64,000 nucleotides of DNA from Flavobacterium sp. ENC (GTDB lineage Bacteria; Bacteroidota; Bacteroidia; Flavobacteriales; Flavobacteriaceae). The notes beneath the pieces are model-generated. The model had not been told where the DNA came from. It saw only the letters and a list, made by a program, of their open reading frames with translations, and made no database searches. The stretch covers positions 42,123-106,122 of the forward strand of contig NZ_JAJMOY010000012.1 of NCBI RefSeq assembly GCF_020991415.1, given 5' to 3'. Each line of letters starts with the position of its first letter. The first letter of the stretch is position 1. Shown piece after piece: positions 17,536 to 24,881 of this stretch. Both the position numbers and the translations under genes were made by a program.

Positions 17536-17973
17536 TTAAAAAGGAGCATCTCCTGATACAGTTATACCCATAGATCTAGCAGTTCCAGCGATCATGCTCA
17601 TTGCAGATTCGATTGTGAATGCATTTAAATCTACCATTTTATCTTCAGCAATTGCTTTGATAACGTCCCAAGTAACACTAGCTACTTTTTTACGATTTGG
17701 TTCACCTGATCCAGACTTTAGCTTTGCAGCTTCCAATAATTGGACAGCAGCCGGAGGAGTCTTAACAACAAAATCAAATGATTTGTCTTTATACACAGTA
17801 ATTTGTACTGGGCATATTTTGCCGGGTTTATCTTGTGTTCTAGCATTGAACTGCTTACAGAACTCCATGATATTAACCCCAGCAGCTCCTAAAGCAGGTC
17901 CAACCGGTGGCGACGGATTCGCAGCACCTCCCTTAACTTGTAGTTTAACTACCTTACTAATTTCTTTAGCCAT
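17536..17973 (-). CDS. rplK: 50S ribosomal protein L11 (uL11)
   Basis: The 145-residue protein of the GTPase-associated centre. It has the Pro-rich N-terminal segment (GGAANPSPPVGPALGAAGVN), the FVVKTPPAAVQLL core and the C-terminal rRNA-binding domain ending in GTARSMGITV. It is 68 nt downstream of nusG and 13 nt upstream of rplA, in the classical order nusG-rplK-rplA. Confidence 0.98.
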   Translation of the reverse strand: MAKEISKVVKLQVKGGAANPSPPVGPALGAAGVNIMEFCKQFNARTQDKPGKICPVQITVYKDKSFDFVVKTPPAAVQLLEAAKLKSGSGEPNRKKVASVTWDVIKAIAEDKMVDLNAFTIESAMSMIAGTARSMGITVSGDAPF

Positions 17974-18041
17974 TTTTTAAAAAATTTAACACCATAATCA
18001 TTAGGAAGCGATTATAGTGGTTATTATAGATGTAACAAAAA

Positions 18042-18593
18042 TTATACTTTTTCAACTTGCATAAAACTCAATTCCAATGGTGTTTTTCTTCCGAAAATCT
18101 TAACCATAACTTCAAGTTTACGCTTTTCTTCATTGATTTTTTCAACCGTACCATTAAACCCGTTAAACGGACCATCGATCACTTTAACAGTTTCACCCAG
18201 GTTAAATGGAATAGCACGAGTATCTGTATTTACAGCTAACTCATCTACCTTTCCTAACATACGATTTACTTCAGAAAGTCTCAACGGAACAGGTTCTCCT
18301 CCTTTGATCTCCCCTAAAAAACCAATTACACTAGTAATTGACTTAATAATATGAGGTATCTCACCAACCAAGTTGGCTTCGATCATAACATATCCAGGGA
18401 AGTAAACTTTATCCTTAGACATTTTCTTTCCCTCTTTTACAGTAACTACTTTTTCTGTAGGCACTAAAACTTGGGAAACATAATCACCCATACCTAGTCT
18501 GGCAATTTCAGTTTCGATATAAGCTTTGACTTTATTTTCTTGTCCGCTTACAGCTCTAACTACATACCATTTTTTCACATTATTATCTGCCAT
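18042..18593 (-). CDS. nusG: Transcription elongation/antitermination factor NusG
   Basis: A 183-residue NusG (E. coli 181), which binds RNA polymerase and couples it to Rho or the ribosome. The N-terminal NGN domain starts KKWYVVRAVSGQENKVK and contains the VYFPGYVMIEA motif. The C-terminal KOW domain contains VIDGPFNGFNGTVEKIN. The frame can be extended by one GTG codon, but the ATG at 18591-18593 is preferred. It is 10 nt downstream of secE. Confidence 0.97.
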   Translation of the reverse strand: MADNNVKKWYVVRAVSGQENKVKAYIETEIARLGMGDYVSQVLVPTEKVVTVKEGKKMSKDKVYFPGYVMIEANLVGEIPHIIKSITSVIGFLGEIKGGEPVPLRLSEVNRMLGKVDELAVNTDTRAIPFNLGETVKVIDGPFNGFNGTVEKINEEKRKLEVMVKIFGRKTPLELSFMQVEKV

Positions 18594-18603
18594 CACAAAA
18601 AAA

Positions 18604-18801
18604 TTATCCTTTTAACCAGTTAAAAAATCCAGCCAAAGCTTTTGCAAAAAATTCGTCTACTCCCCATGTTGCCAAGGCGAATAAAACCGAAAATACAGCC
18701 ACAACAATTGTCAATTTTTGAACCTCAGCCCAAGCAGGCCAAGTAACATTTGACTTCAACTCTTCGAAAGCCTCTGATAAATAATTAGTAACTTTTGTCA
18801 T
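18604..18801 (-). CDS. secE: Preprotein translocase subunit SecE
   Basis: A 65-residue single-pass form of SecE, which clamps SecY in the translocon. It has the conserved amphipathic segment EELKSNVTWPAWAEVQ followed by one membrane span (about residues 30-50, LTIVVAVFSVLFALATWGV). The frame is open further upstream, but those codons come from tRNA-Trp, so the ATG at 18799-18801 (MTKVTNYLSEAF) is the true start. It lies between tRNA-Trp and nusG. Confidence 0.95.
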   Translation of the reverse strand: MTKVTNYLSEAFEELKSNVTWPAWAEVQKLTIVVAVFSVLFALATWGVDEFFAKALAGFFNWLKG

Positions 18802-18819
18802 TTGATATATTTTATATTG

Positions 18820-18890
18820 CACGGGCGGAGGGATTCGAACCCCCATCAACGGTTTTGGAGACCGCTATTCTACCCTTGAACTACGCCCGT
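18820..18890 (-). tRNA. tRNA-Trp (anticodon CCA)
   Basis: Minus-strand cloverleaf: acceptor ACGGGCG pairs with CGCCCGT, the T arm is GGGGG-TTCGAAT-CCCTC, and the anticodon loop is CTCCAAA with CCA. The 3' CCA is not encoded. It lies between tuf and secE, as in many bacteria. Confidence 0.97.
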
Positions 18891-18894
18891 AATT

Positions 18895-18933
18895 AAAAGC
18901 CAGTGATTTCAATTACGAAAATCAACTGGCTTT
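18895..18933 (-). terminator. Hairpin/terminator after tuf
   Basis: aaaagccagt (18895-18904) pairs with actggcttt (18925-18933), followed by a short U-run on the minus strand. It lies 19 nt after the tuf stop and just before tRNA-Trp, so it may partly separate tuf from secE-nusG expression. Confidence 0.7.
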
Positions 18934-18951
18934 CTTATAATTTTTATAGGA

Positions 18952-20139
18952 TTATCCTACGATTTCAGTCACCTGACCTGCACCTACAGTTCTACCACCT
19001 TCACGGATAGCGAAACGTAAACCTACGCTCATTGCGATTGGGCTTAATAAAGATACATTGATAGTCAAGTTGTCTCCTGGCATTACCATCTCTACTCCTT
19101 CTGGTAAAGTAATAACTCCTGTTACGTCAGTTGTACGTACGTAGAACTGTGGACGGTAGTTATTATGGAATGGAGTGTGACGTCCACCTTCTTCTTTTTT
19201 CAAGATATAAACCTCAGCTTTGAAAGTAGCGTGTGGTTTTACTGATCCTGGCTTAATGATAACCATTCCTCTTTTGATAGATTCTTTATCAACACCTCTT
19301 AACAATAAACCTACGTTATCTCCAGCTTCTCCTCTGTCAAGGATTTTACGGAACATCTCAACTCCTGTAATAGTAGAAGTTAATTTATCAGCTCCCATAC
19401 CAATGATTTCAACAGCATCACCTGTATTAGCAATACCAGTTTCGATACGACCTGTAGCAACAGTTCCACGACCAGTAATTGTAAATACATCCTCAACTGG
19501 CATCAAGAATGGTTTTGCAGTATCACGAATTGGCTCTTCGATCCAGTTATCAACAGCTTCCATTAATTCAATAATTTTAGGAACCCAAGCAGGATCATTA
19601 TTCAATCCTCCTAAAGCAGAACCCTGAACAACAGGACCATTATCTCCATCATATTCGTAGAAAGATAATAAATCTCTGATTTCCATTTCAACAAGCTCTA
19701 ATAACTCAGCGTCATCAACCATGTCAACTTTGTTCATGAAAACTACCATTCTAGGAATACCAACCTGGCGACCTAAAAGGATGTGCTCACGAGTTTGTGG
19801 CATTGGACCATCTGTAGCAGCAACTACCAAGATAGCTCCGTCCATTTGAGCAGCACCAGTAACCATGTTCTTTACGTAATCCGCGTGACCTGGACAGTCA
19901 ACGTGAGCGTAGTGACGGTTAGCTGTTTCATACTCTACGTGTGATGTATTAATAGTAATACCTCTTTCTTTCTCCTCTGGAGCGTTATCGATTTGATCAA
20001 ACGATTTTGCTTGACAATAACCAGCATCAGACAATACTTTTGTAATTGCTGCAGTTAATGTAGTTTTTCCGTGATCCACGTGTCCAATTGTACCTATGTT
20101 TAAGTGCGGTTTGGAACGATTAAAATTCTCCTTTGCCAT
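18952..20139 (-). CDS. tuf: Elongation factor Tu
   Basis: A 395-residue EF-Tu, which delivers aminoacyl-tRNA to the ribosome. G1 is GHVDHGKT, the switch I region includes ERGITINTSHVEY, G3 is DCPGHADY and G4 is NKVD. Domains II and III are complete and end with REGGRTVGAGQVTEI. A tRNA-Thr lies directly upstream and tRNA-Trp directly downstream, matching the classical tRNA-tufB-secE arrangement. The frame starts at the ATG at 20137-20139. Confidence 0.99.
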   Translation of the reverse strand: MAKENFNRSKPHLNIGTIGHVDHGKTTLTAAITKVLSDAGYCQAKSFDQIDNAPEEKERGITINTSHVEYETANRHYAHVDCPGHADYVKNMVTGAAQMDGAILVVAATDGPMPQTREHILLGRQVGIPRMVVFMNKVDMVDDAELLELVEMEIRDLLSFYEYDGDNGPVVQGSALGGLNNDPAWVPKIIELMEAVDNWIEEPIRDTAKPFLMPVEDVFTITGRGTVATGRIETGIANTGDAVEIIGMGADKLTSTITGVEMFRKILDRGEAGDNVGLLLRGVDKESIKRGMVIIKPGSVKPHATFKAEVYILKKEEGGRHTPFHNNYRPQFYVRTTDVTGVITLPEGVEMVMPGDNLTINVSLLSPIAMSVGLRFAIREGGRTVGAGQVTEIVG

Positions 20140-20194
20140 TTTACTTAATTTTTAATCTTAGTTATATATTAATTTTCAATTTCCTACTTACTTG

Positions 20195-20266
20195 AGCCAA
20201 TGTCGGGAATTGAACCCGAGACCTCTTCCTTACCAAGGAAGCACTCTACCCCTGAGCTACACCGGC
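20195..20266 (-). tRNA. tRNA-Thr (anticodon GGT)
   Basis: Minus-strand cloverleaf: acceptor GCCGGTG pairs with CATTGGC (two G-U pairs), anticodon stem CTTCC/GGAAG with loop TTGGTAA, and T loop TTCAATT. The anticodon complement is at 20232-20234. No CCA is encoded. It lies 55 nt upstream of tuf. Confidence 0.96.
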
Positions 20267-20350
20267 AGAATCCTTGATTTAAGAGTCTTAATCAGTATTT
20301 TGTTTTTATTCAAATCAAAACCTGAAAAACATAATCTAAAATTCATTTTG

Positions 20351-20431
20351 TGGGGAGAGCAGGATTCGAACCTGCGAAGTTCACACAGCAGATTTACAGT
20401 CTGCCCTCGTTGGCCGCTTGAGTATCTCCCC
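20351..20431 (-). tRNA. tRNA-Tyr (anticodon GTA)
   Basis: Minus-strand class II tRNA with a long variable arm. Acceptor GGGGAGA pairs with TCTCCCC, anticodon stem GCAGA/TCTGC holds loop CTGTAAA with GTA, and the T arm is GCAGG-TTCGAAT-CCTGC. The discriminator is A. Confidence 0.97.
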
Positions 20432-20555
20432 GGACAATATTAGATTTTTTAACTTAAGATTTCAGAAGAATCCAAAACCAAATCAGAAAATCCAAATTTG
20501 TTTATTCCATAATTTTAAAGAACCTGTTTCAAATCGCATTTGAAACCTTTTTCTG

Positions 20556-20629
20556 AGCCGGCGGAGGGACTCGAACCCACGACCTGCTGATTACAAATCA
20601 GCTGCTCTAGCCAACTGAGCTACGCTGGC
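20556..20629 (-). tRNA. tRNA-Thr (anticodon TGT)
   Basis: Minus-strand cloverleaf: anticodon stem GCTGA/TCAGC with loop TTTGTAA, D arm GCTC...GAGC, T loop TTCGAGT. The acceptor GCCAGCG faces CGCCGGC, giving an A4-C69 mismatch; one T stem pair is also a mismatch (T50-T64). It is the first gene of the tRNA-tuf transcript. Confidence 0.94.
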
Positions 20630-20638
20630 AATAACATT

Positions 20639-20665
20639 AAAAAAGTCCGCTATTTCTAACGGACT
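20639..20665 (-). terminator. Terminator of the xerC-hpf unit, overlapping the tRNA promoter
   Basis: On the minus strand, stem AGTCCGTTA (20665-20657), GAAA tetraloop, stem TAGCGGACT (20652-20644) and a run of six U (20644-20639). The predicted start of the next transcript falls inside the 5' stem. Confidence 0.8.
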
Positions 20666-20666
20666 G

Positions 20667-20696
20667 CAAATGTAGCTATTTTATCTTTGAATCAAA
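20667..20696 (-). promoter_or_regulatory. Promoter of the tRNA-Thr/tRNA-Tyr/tRNA-Thr/tuf unit
   Basis: -7 box TACATTTG at 20667-20674 and TTTG at 20693-20696 (part of TTTTG), spacer 18 bp, close to the Bacteroidota consensus. It lies about 40 nt upstream of the first tRNA. Confidence 0.75.
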
Positions 20697-20719
20697 ACAT
20701 TTTTTGAAAAAAATTTTAA

Positions 20720-21022
20720 TTATATGTGTGTTCTTATTTTTTCTTTCCTTTTTACCAGTAAACGTTCTAAAGATTCTGCCGAAAGTTCTACCGCTTCTTC
20801 AAAAGTTTTACACTGCTTTTTAACCAAAAAATCATCCCCAGGAACATTAATCTTTATCTCCACTGCCTTATTCTCCTTGTCACTTGTTCTTTCCACTTTT
20901 AAAAAAACATCTGCCGAAACCACACGATCGTAGTATTTTTCCAATTTATCCATTCTTTCCTGAATAAAATCTACCAACTTTCTGTCAACAGTAAAGTTAA
21001 CTGCATGAACATCTACCTTCAT
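20720..21022 (-). CDS. hpf: Ribosome hibernation promoting factor (short HPF/YfiA family)
   Basis: A 100-residue protein of the short HPF/YfiA type that binds the 30S decoding region and stabilises idle ribosomes. The family pattern is visible: MKVDVHAVNFTVDRKLVDFIQERMDKLEKYYD, then a beta-alpha core with VEIKINVPGDDFLVKKQCKTFEEAVELSAESLERLL. It lacks the C-terminal dimerisation domain of long HPF. The ATG at 21020-21022 is chosen because upstream codons (from 21046) run almost to the xerC-like stop. It is about 33 nt downstream of the recombinase gene, probably one operon. Confidence 0.92.
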   Translation of the reverse strand: MKVDVHAVNFTVDRKLVDFIQERMDKLEKYYDRVVSADVFLKVERTSDKENKAVEIKINVPGDDFLVKKQCKTFEEAVELSAESLERLLVKRKEKIRTHI

Positions 21023-21055
21023 AATATAAATTTTAGGGTTAAACATTAAGAATTA

Positions 21056-21949
21056 CTACTTATTCCTTGGATGTGCCTTAACATATACTTTTTTAAGTTC
21101 TGCCAAACTATTATGAGTATAAACCTGCGTTGAAGCCAGACTGGAATGTCCTAATAATTCTTTAACTGAATTTAAATCTGCTCCGTTATTCAGTAAATGA
21201 GTCGCAAAAGTATGCCTGAGGACATGGGGACTTTTTTTTACCTTTTCGGAGACTTTACTAAAGTAAGAATTAATTAATCGATACACAAAAGATTCACTTA
21301 ATTTTAATCCTTTTTTAGAAATAAAAAAATAATCCTCATCAACGATTTTCGCAACAGAAACCCTTTCACTTAAATACAATTTGAACTGCCCGACAATAAC
21401 CGGAAGAATCGGAATTATACGCTCCTTATTCCTCTTACCCAAAACCTTAATTACGTTCGACGATAAATCAACATTATACGTCATTAAATATATCAGTTCA
21501 GCTCTTCGCATTCCTGTTGTGTAAAATAAATCAACAATCAGCTTATCGCGTATTTCTTCAAAACCCACAGGATCACCCACCTCCTCTATCAAATCTGCAA
21601 GCTCTTTTTCAGAAAACGGTATCTGAATAATCTTAGGCGTTTTTAAAGCCTTATGTTTTAGCATTGGATTTATTTCGATCTGCTTGATTTTCAAGAGAAA
21701 TTTATAATACGCTTTCAAAGAAGCCATTTTCCTGTTTACAGAAACATTAGAAATATCCTGATCCACCAAAGAGACAATCCAGCTCCTAACCTGACTATAA
21801 TGAACCTGATCTATACTTTCCTGTTCAAAATGAGTTTTATTGAACATTTCAAAAAACAAAATATCATTTAAATAAGCATTAACCGTGTGAGGAGAATATT
21901 TCTTCTCCAACTGAAGATAATCACGAAATGCTTCTTTATTTGTCTTCAT
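21056..21949 (-). CDS. XerC-like tyrosine recombinase
   Basis: A 297-residue tyrosine recombinase of XerC/XerD type, which resolves chromosome dimers at dif. The N-terminal SAM-like DNA-binding domain covers about 1-95 (YLQLEKKYSPHTVNAYLNDI). The catalytic domain carries R148 (TGMRRAEL), K172 (LGKRNKERIIPI), H242xxR245 (HVLRHTFATH), H268 (LLGHSS) and nucleophile Y277. All active-site residues are present. Its position in a core operon with hpf and near rpsU, with no attachment site or phage genes, supports a housekeeping Xer role over a mobile integrase. Confidence 0.92.
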   Translation of the reverse strand: MKTNKEAFRDYLQLEKKYSPHTVNAYLNDILFFEMFNKTHFEQESIDQVHYSQVRSWIVSLVDQDISNVSVNRKMASLKAYYKFLLKIKQIEINPMLKHKALKTPKIIQIPFSEKELADLIEEVGDPVGFEEIRDKLIVDLFYTTGMRRAELIYLMTYNVDLSSNVIKVLGKRNKERIIPILPVIVGQFKLYLSERVSVAKIVDEDYFFISKKGLKLSESFVYRLINSYFSKVSEKVKKSPHVLRHTFATHLLNNGADLNSVKELLGHSSLASTQVYTHNSLAELKKVYVKAHPRNK

Positions 21950-22040
21950 AAGAATTTTATACTTATATATAATGTAAACACAACTTTACCAGATACGATT
22001 TCCAAAATGCTAATCCACAAAAACATTAAAAATAAAGCAC

Positions 22041-22087
22041 AAAAAAACCGTTAGCATCAAAGTTAAAACTTTTTGACGACTAACGGT
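22041..22087 (-). terminator. Terminator of rpsU
   Basis: accgttag (22047-22054) pairs with ctaacggt (22080-22087), with a 25-nt loop that can form a small inner stem, followed by a run of seven U on the minus strand (22041-22046). It lies 22 nt after the rpsU stop. Confidence 0.8.
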
Positions 22088-22108
22088 AATTATTTTGAAA
22101 GGCTAATA

Positions 22109-22303
22109 CTAACTTTCTAAACCATCTCTCATGTTTTGAATGTAAGCAGCTTTTTGAATTTGAGCTCTTTTGACAACAGAAGGCTTAATAAAAGCAGTAC
22201 GTGCTCTTAATTGACGAACAGTTCCTGTTTTATCAAATTTTCTTTTATAGCGCTTTAATGCTCTATCGATATTTTCTCCGTCTTTAATTGGTATAATTAA
22301 CAT
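22109..22303 (-). CDS. rpsU: 30S ribosomal protein S21 (bS21)
   Basis: A 64-residue small-subunit protein located next to the 3' end of 16S rRNA. It has the S21 pattern: MLIIPIKDGENIDRALKRYKRKFDKTG then a basic tail (LRARTAFIKPSVVKR). The gene is a single unit with its own promoter and terminator. Its leader carries AGGAGGTG 10 nt before the ATG, a strong Shine-Dalgarno site that is unusual for this group. In Flavobacterium, bS21 helps hide the anti-Shine-Dalgarno of 16S rRNA, so a strong site on its own mRNA fits feedback control by bS21 level. Confidence 0.98.
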   Translation of the reverse strand: MLIIPIKDGENIDRALKRYKRKFDKTGTVRQLRARTAFIKPSVVKRAQIQKAAYIQNMRDGLES

Positions 22304-22311
22304 AATATAGA

Positions 22312-22319
22312 CACCTCCT
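22312..22319 (-). promoter_or_regulatory. Strong Shine-Dalgarno site of rpsU
   Basis: AGGAGGTG on the minus strand, 8 nt fully complementary to the usual 16S 3' end (CACCUCCU), with 8 nt between it and the ATG. No comparable site was noticed in front of other genes in this window that I inspected. Confidence 0.85.
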
Positions 22320-22332
22320 CTCGTTAAGGGTG

Positions 22333-22340
22333 CAAAAGTA
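22333..22340 (-). promoter_or_regulatory. Promoter -7 box (TACTTTTG) of rpsU
   Basis: Exact TAnnTTTG match on the minus strand, 29 nt before the rpsU ATG, giving a short leader of roughly 25 nt that contains the Shine-Dalgarno site. Confidence 0.7.
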
Positions 22341-22451
22341 TATATTTATTTTGAATTATGAGTTATGAATTATCATTTTTTTTAAAGAATAAAGAACTAT
22401 AGAATAAAGAGTATAGATTTCATCCTAAAAAACATTACTCAATGTTCCCTA

Positions 22452-22572
22452 CTTTCTATTCTATTCTCTATCTTCTATGATCTATACTTTTCAGTAAATT
22501 TATAGTCTCTACTCTTTATTCTATGCTCTATCTTCTATGTTCTTTACTCTTTAGTCTTTCAGTAAATTCCTG
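22452..22572. repeat. Imperfect tandem duplication at the 3' end of the acyl-CoA dehydrogenase gene
   Basis: The block ctctatcttctatg-tct-tact...cagtaaatt occurs twice (about 22464-22500 and 22526-22568). The second copy overlaps the last codons of the acyl-CoA dehydrogenase gene. The surrounding 180 nt are low-complexity TCTAT/ATAGA-rich sequence. Confidence 0.6.
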
Positions 22573-23693
22573 GATATAACTAATTTCTGAATTTCTGTCG
22601 TTCCCTCCCCTATGGTACATAATTTGGAATCACGATAAAATTTCTCCACCGGGAAGTCTTTTGTATATCCGTAACCACCATGAATCTGTACTGCCTCATT
22701 GGCTACTTTTACACAAACTTCTGATGCGTACATTTTAGCCATAGCCCCTAATGTAGTAACAGGTTTATGTTCTTGTTTCAGGAAGGCCGCTTTATGCAAT
22801 AACAATTCCGAGGCCTCAATTTCAGTTGCCATGTCTGCCAACTTAAATGATATTCCCTGGAAACTGCTAATTGGCTGTCCAAACTGATATCTTTCTTTTG
22901 AATATTTTAAGGCAGCTTCATAAGCACCTTTTGCAATCCCTAATGATAAGGCACCAATAGAAATTCGTCCCCCATCTAATACCTTCATCGCCTGCACAAA
23001 CCCTTGCCCCACTTCTCCTAATCTGTTGGCATCAGGAACACGGCAATTGTCAAAAACCAATTCGGCCGTTTCACTGGCCCGCATTCCTAATTTATTTTCT
23101 TTTTTACCAGACGTAAATCCGGGCATTCCTTTTTCAAAAACGAAGGCTGTCATTCCTTTCGAATCACCTTTTTCTCCCGTGCGTACAATGACAACTGCAA
23201 CATCACCTGAAATAGCATGTGTGATAAAATTCTTAGCTCCGTTTACTACCCAAAAATCACCATCCTTTACGGCAGTTGTATTCATTCCGCCGGCATCAGA
23301 ACCTGTATTATGTTCTGTCAAACCCCAGGCACCAATAAATTCAGCAGTTGCCAGCTTTGGCAACCATTTTTTCTTTTGTTCTTCATTTCCAAAAGTCAGG
23401 ATATGATTTGTACATAATGAGTTATGTGCTGCAACTGATAACCCAATAGAAGGATCTACTTTCGAAATTTCTTCAACAACTGTAATGTATTCGTGATATC
23501 CTAAACCACTTCCTCCATATTCTTCCGGTACCAACACCCCCATATATCCCATTTCTCCTAATTTTTTAAATAAGGGAATTGGAAAGGTCTGCGCTTCGTC
23601 CCATTCCATTATATTGGGTCTGATATTTTTTTCTGCAAATTCCTTTATCGATTGTGCAATCATCGACTGTGTTTCGTTATAATCAAAATTCAT
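22551..23693 (-). CDS. Acyl-CoA dehydrogenase
   Basis: A 380-residue FAD-dependent acyl-CoA dehydrogenase that makes the first double bond in fatty acyl-CoA (or branched-chain acyl-CoA) breakdown. The N-terminal helical domain starts NFDYNETQSMIAQSIKEFAEK. The middle beta domain has WGLTEHNTGSDAGG. The C-terminal domain contains RYQFGQPISSFQ, QIHGGYGYTKDFPVEKFYRD and the catalytic base E363 in IGEGTTEI, the short-chain-type position. The chain-length preference cannot be read. It follows the HhH protein gene by 15 nt. Its last codons lie in a low-complexity duplication. Confidence 0.96.
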   Translation of the reverse strand: MNFDYNETQSMIAQSIKEFAEKNIRPNIMEWDEAQTFPIPLFKKLGEMGYMGVLVPEEYGGSGLGYHEYITVVEEISKVDPSIGLSVAAHNSLCTNHILTFGNEEQKKKWLPKLATAEFIGAWGLTEHNTGSDAGGMNTTAVKDGDFWVVNGAKNFITHAISGDVAVVIVRTGEKGDSKGMTAFVFEKGMPGFTSGKKENKLGMRASETAELVFDNCRVPDANRLGEVGQGFVQAMKVLDGGRISIGALSLGIAKGAYEAALKYSKERYQFGQPISSFQGISFKLADMATEIEASELLLHKAAFLKQEHKPVTTLGAMAKMYASEVCVKVANEAVQIHGGYGYTKDFPVEKFYRDSKLCTIGEGTTEIQKLVISRNLLKD

Positions 23694-23708
23694 TGTAGTC
23701 AGTTTTTT

Positions 23709-24614
23709 TTAGAACTCCAAATATAAACTAATTATTTTTGCTTTATCAACAGGAAAACCTTTAATTTTTGCTAAATCCTCAATATTTTTAAAATCTCCGT
23801 TCATACTTCTATACGTTATGATTTGTTTTGCCAGTCCGTATTTAAAATAACTAAACTGGGATAATTCTTTTAAAGACGCCTCATTTATTGCTATTTTTTT
23901 AAAATTAGGAACGGAATAAATCCTGAAATTGGCATTTAATTCATATAACACTTCAGGAGAAAGTCCCCAAACTTCATTCAGCTGTTCCATTGAGACAAAG
24001 CCCCCCAAAATTTCTTTTTGTTTTAAAATCCGTAATGACAGGGCTTCACCAACGCCAAATATTTTAACTAAATCCTCCTGAGTGGCCAGGTTTATATCTT
24101 TTAAAACTTTTTTCTCCTTTTTGGCGAAAGGTTCACTTTTGTGCTTTTCATATCCTTTATAATCCTTTTTATTGTCTGCTACCGCTTTTTTATTGTTTGC
24201 CCATTCCGGAAATTTAAAAAGGGGCGAAATTACTTTTAATAAAGAATCAGAAATTTTTGTAACCTGCTGAAATTCTTCTGCCGAATTTACATATTTGTTT
24301 TCTTTTCTAAAAGCCATCAACCTGTCAATTTCTGCAACAGTCATTCCAAGTTTATAACCTTTATAATCTGAGATAAAATTCGGATTGAATAGATATACCT
24401 GCGGTTTGTTTTTATATTTTTCTTTTTTCAGCGAATCGATCCCGCTCTGAACCGCCATCCATTTTTCTTTTTCAGGAGAATATTTTTCGGCTGATTTAAA
24501 ATTGCAAAAAAAATAGATTGCCTGCAAACCGATGATTATCGCAAAAAGCATAAAAATTCCAATTCTTTGTTGTTTTGTAAACTTAAAGTACAGCTGTATC
24601 GATTTAAAACTCAT
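23709..24614 (-). CDS. Membrane-anchored helix-hairpin-helix protein (ComEA-like)
   Basis: A 301-residue protein with one N-terminal membrane span (about 18-37, IGIFMLFAIIIGLQAIYFF) and several helix-hairpin-helix units outside. The clearest are DINLATQEDLVKIFGVGEALSLRILKQKEILGGF (about 172-206) and IAINEASLKELSQFSYFKYGLAKQIITYR (about 241-269). An earlier, degenerate one lies at about 75-130. These resemble ComEA-type DNA-binding modules, so DNA binding in the periplasm, for instance in DNA uptake, is possible but not shown. It is co-transcribed with the acyl-CoA dehydrogenase gene. Confidence 0.8.
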   Translation of the reverse strand: MSFKSIQLYFKFTKQQRIGIFMLFAIIIGLQAIYFFCNFKSAEKYSPEKEKWMAVQSGIDSLKKEKYKNKPQVYLFNPNFISDYKGYKLGMTVAEIDRLMAFRKENKYVNSAEEFQQVTKISDSLLKVISPLFKFPEWANNKKAVADNKKDYKGYEKHKSEPFAKKEKKVLKDINLATQEDLVKIFGVGEALSLRILKQKEILGGFVSMEQLNEVWGLSPEVLYELNANFRIYSVPNFKKIAINEASLKELSQFSYFKYGLAKQIITYRSMNGDFKNIEDLAKIKGFPVDKAKIISLYLEF

Positions 24615-24816
24615 TTCTAAATATTTTGGATCGTTCGAAATTGTAAATTAAATCAAAAAAATATAAATTTATTAAGAAAAGTAATATAAATTTATTTTTA
24701 ACACTTTTTCCTGTTTTCTATTATTTTAAAAAGTGATTCCTAATTTCTAGTAATAGCTGTTAGTTTTTCCTTATTAGATATAAATCTTAAACATTTTATA
24801 ACTTAAAATTATATAA

Positions 24817-24850
24817 TTGTTTTTATTTTTTATAAAAAACAATACATTTG
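24817..24850 (+). promoter_or_regulatory. Promoter of the APC permease gene
   Basis: TTG at 24817-24819 and -7 box TACATTTG at 24843-24850, spacer 23 bp. It lies 31 nt before the permease ATG. Confidence 0.65.
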
Positions 24851-24881
24851 GAACTTAATAACAATAAACCACTATTATAGT

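Noticed and set aside
18802..18849. Upstream start for secE
   Set aside because: These codons are the reverse reading of the 3' half of tRNA-Trp; the ATG at 18801 gives a normal SecE.
21056..21949. Phage or integron integrase
   Set aside because: Length and context (hpf, rpsU) fit a housekeeping Xer recombinase; no attachment-site duplication or mobile genes around it.
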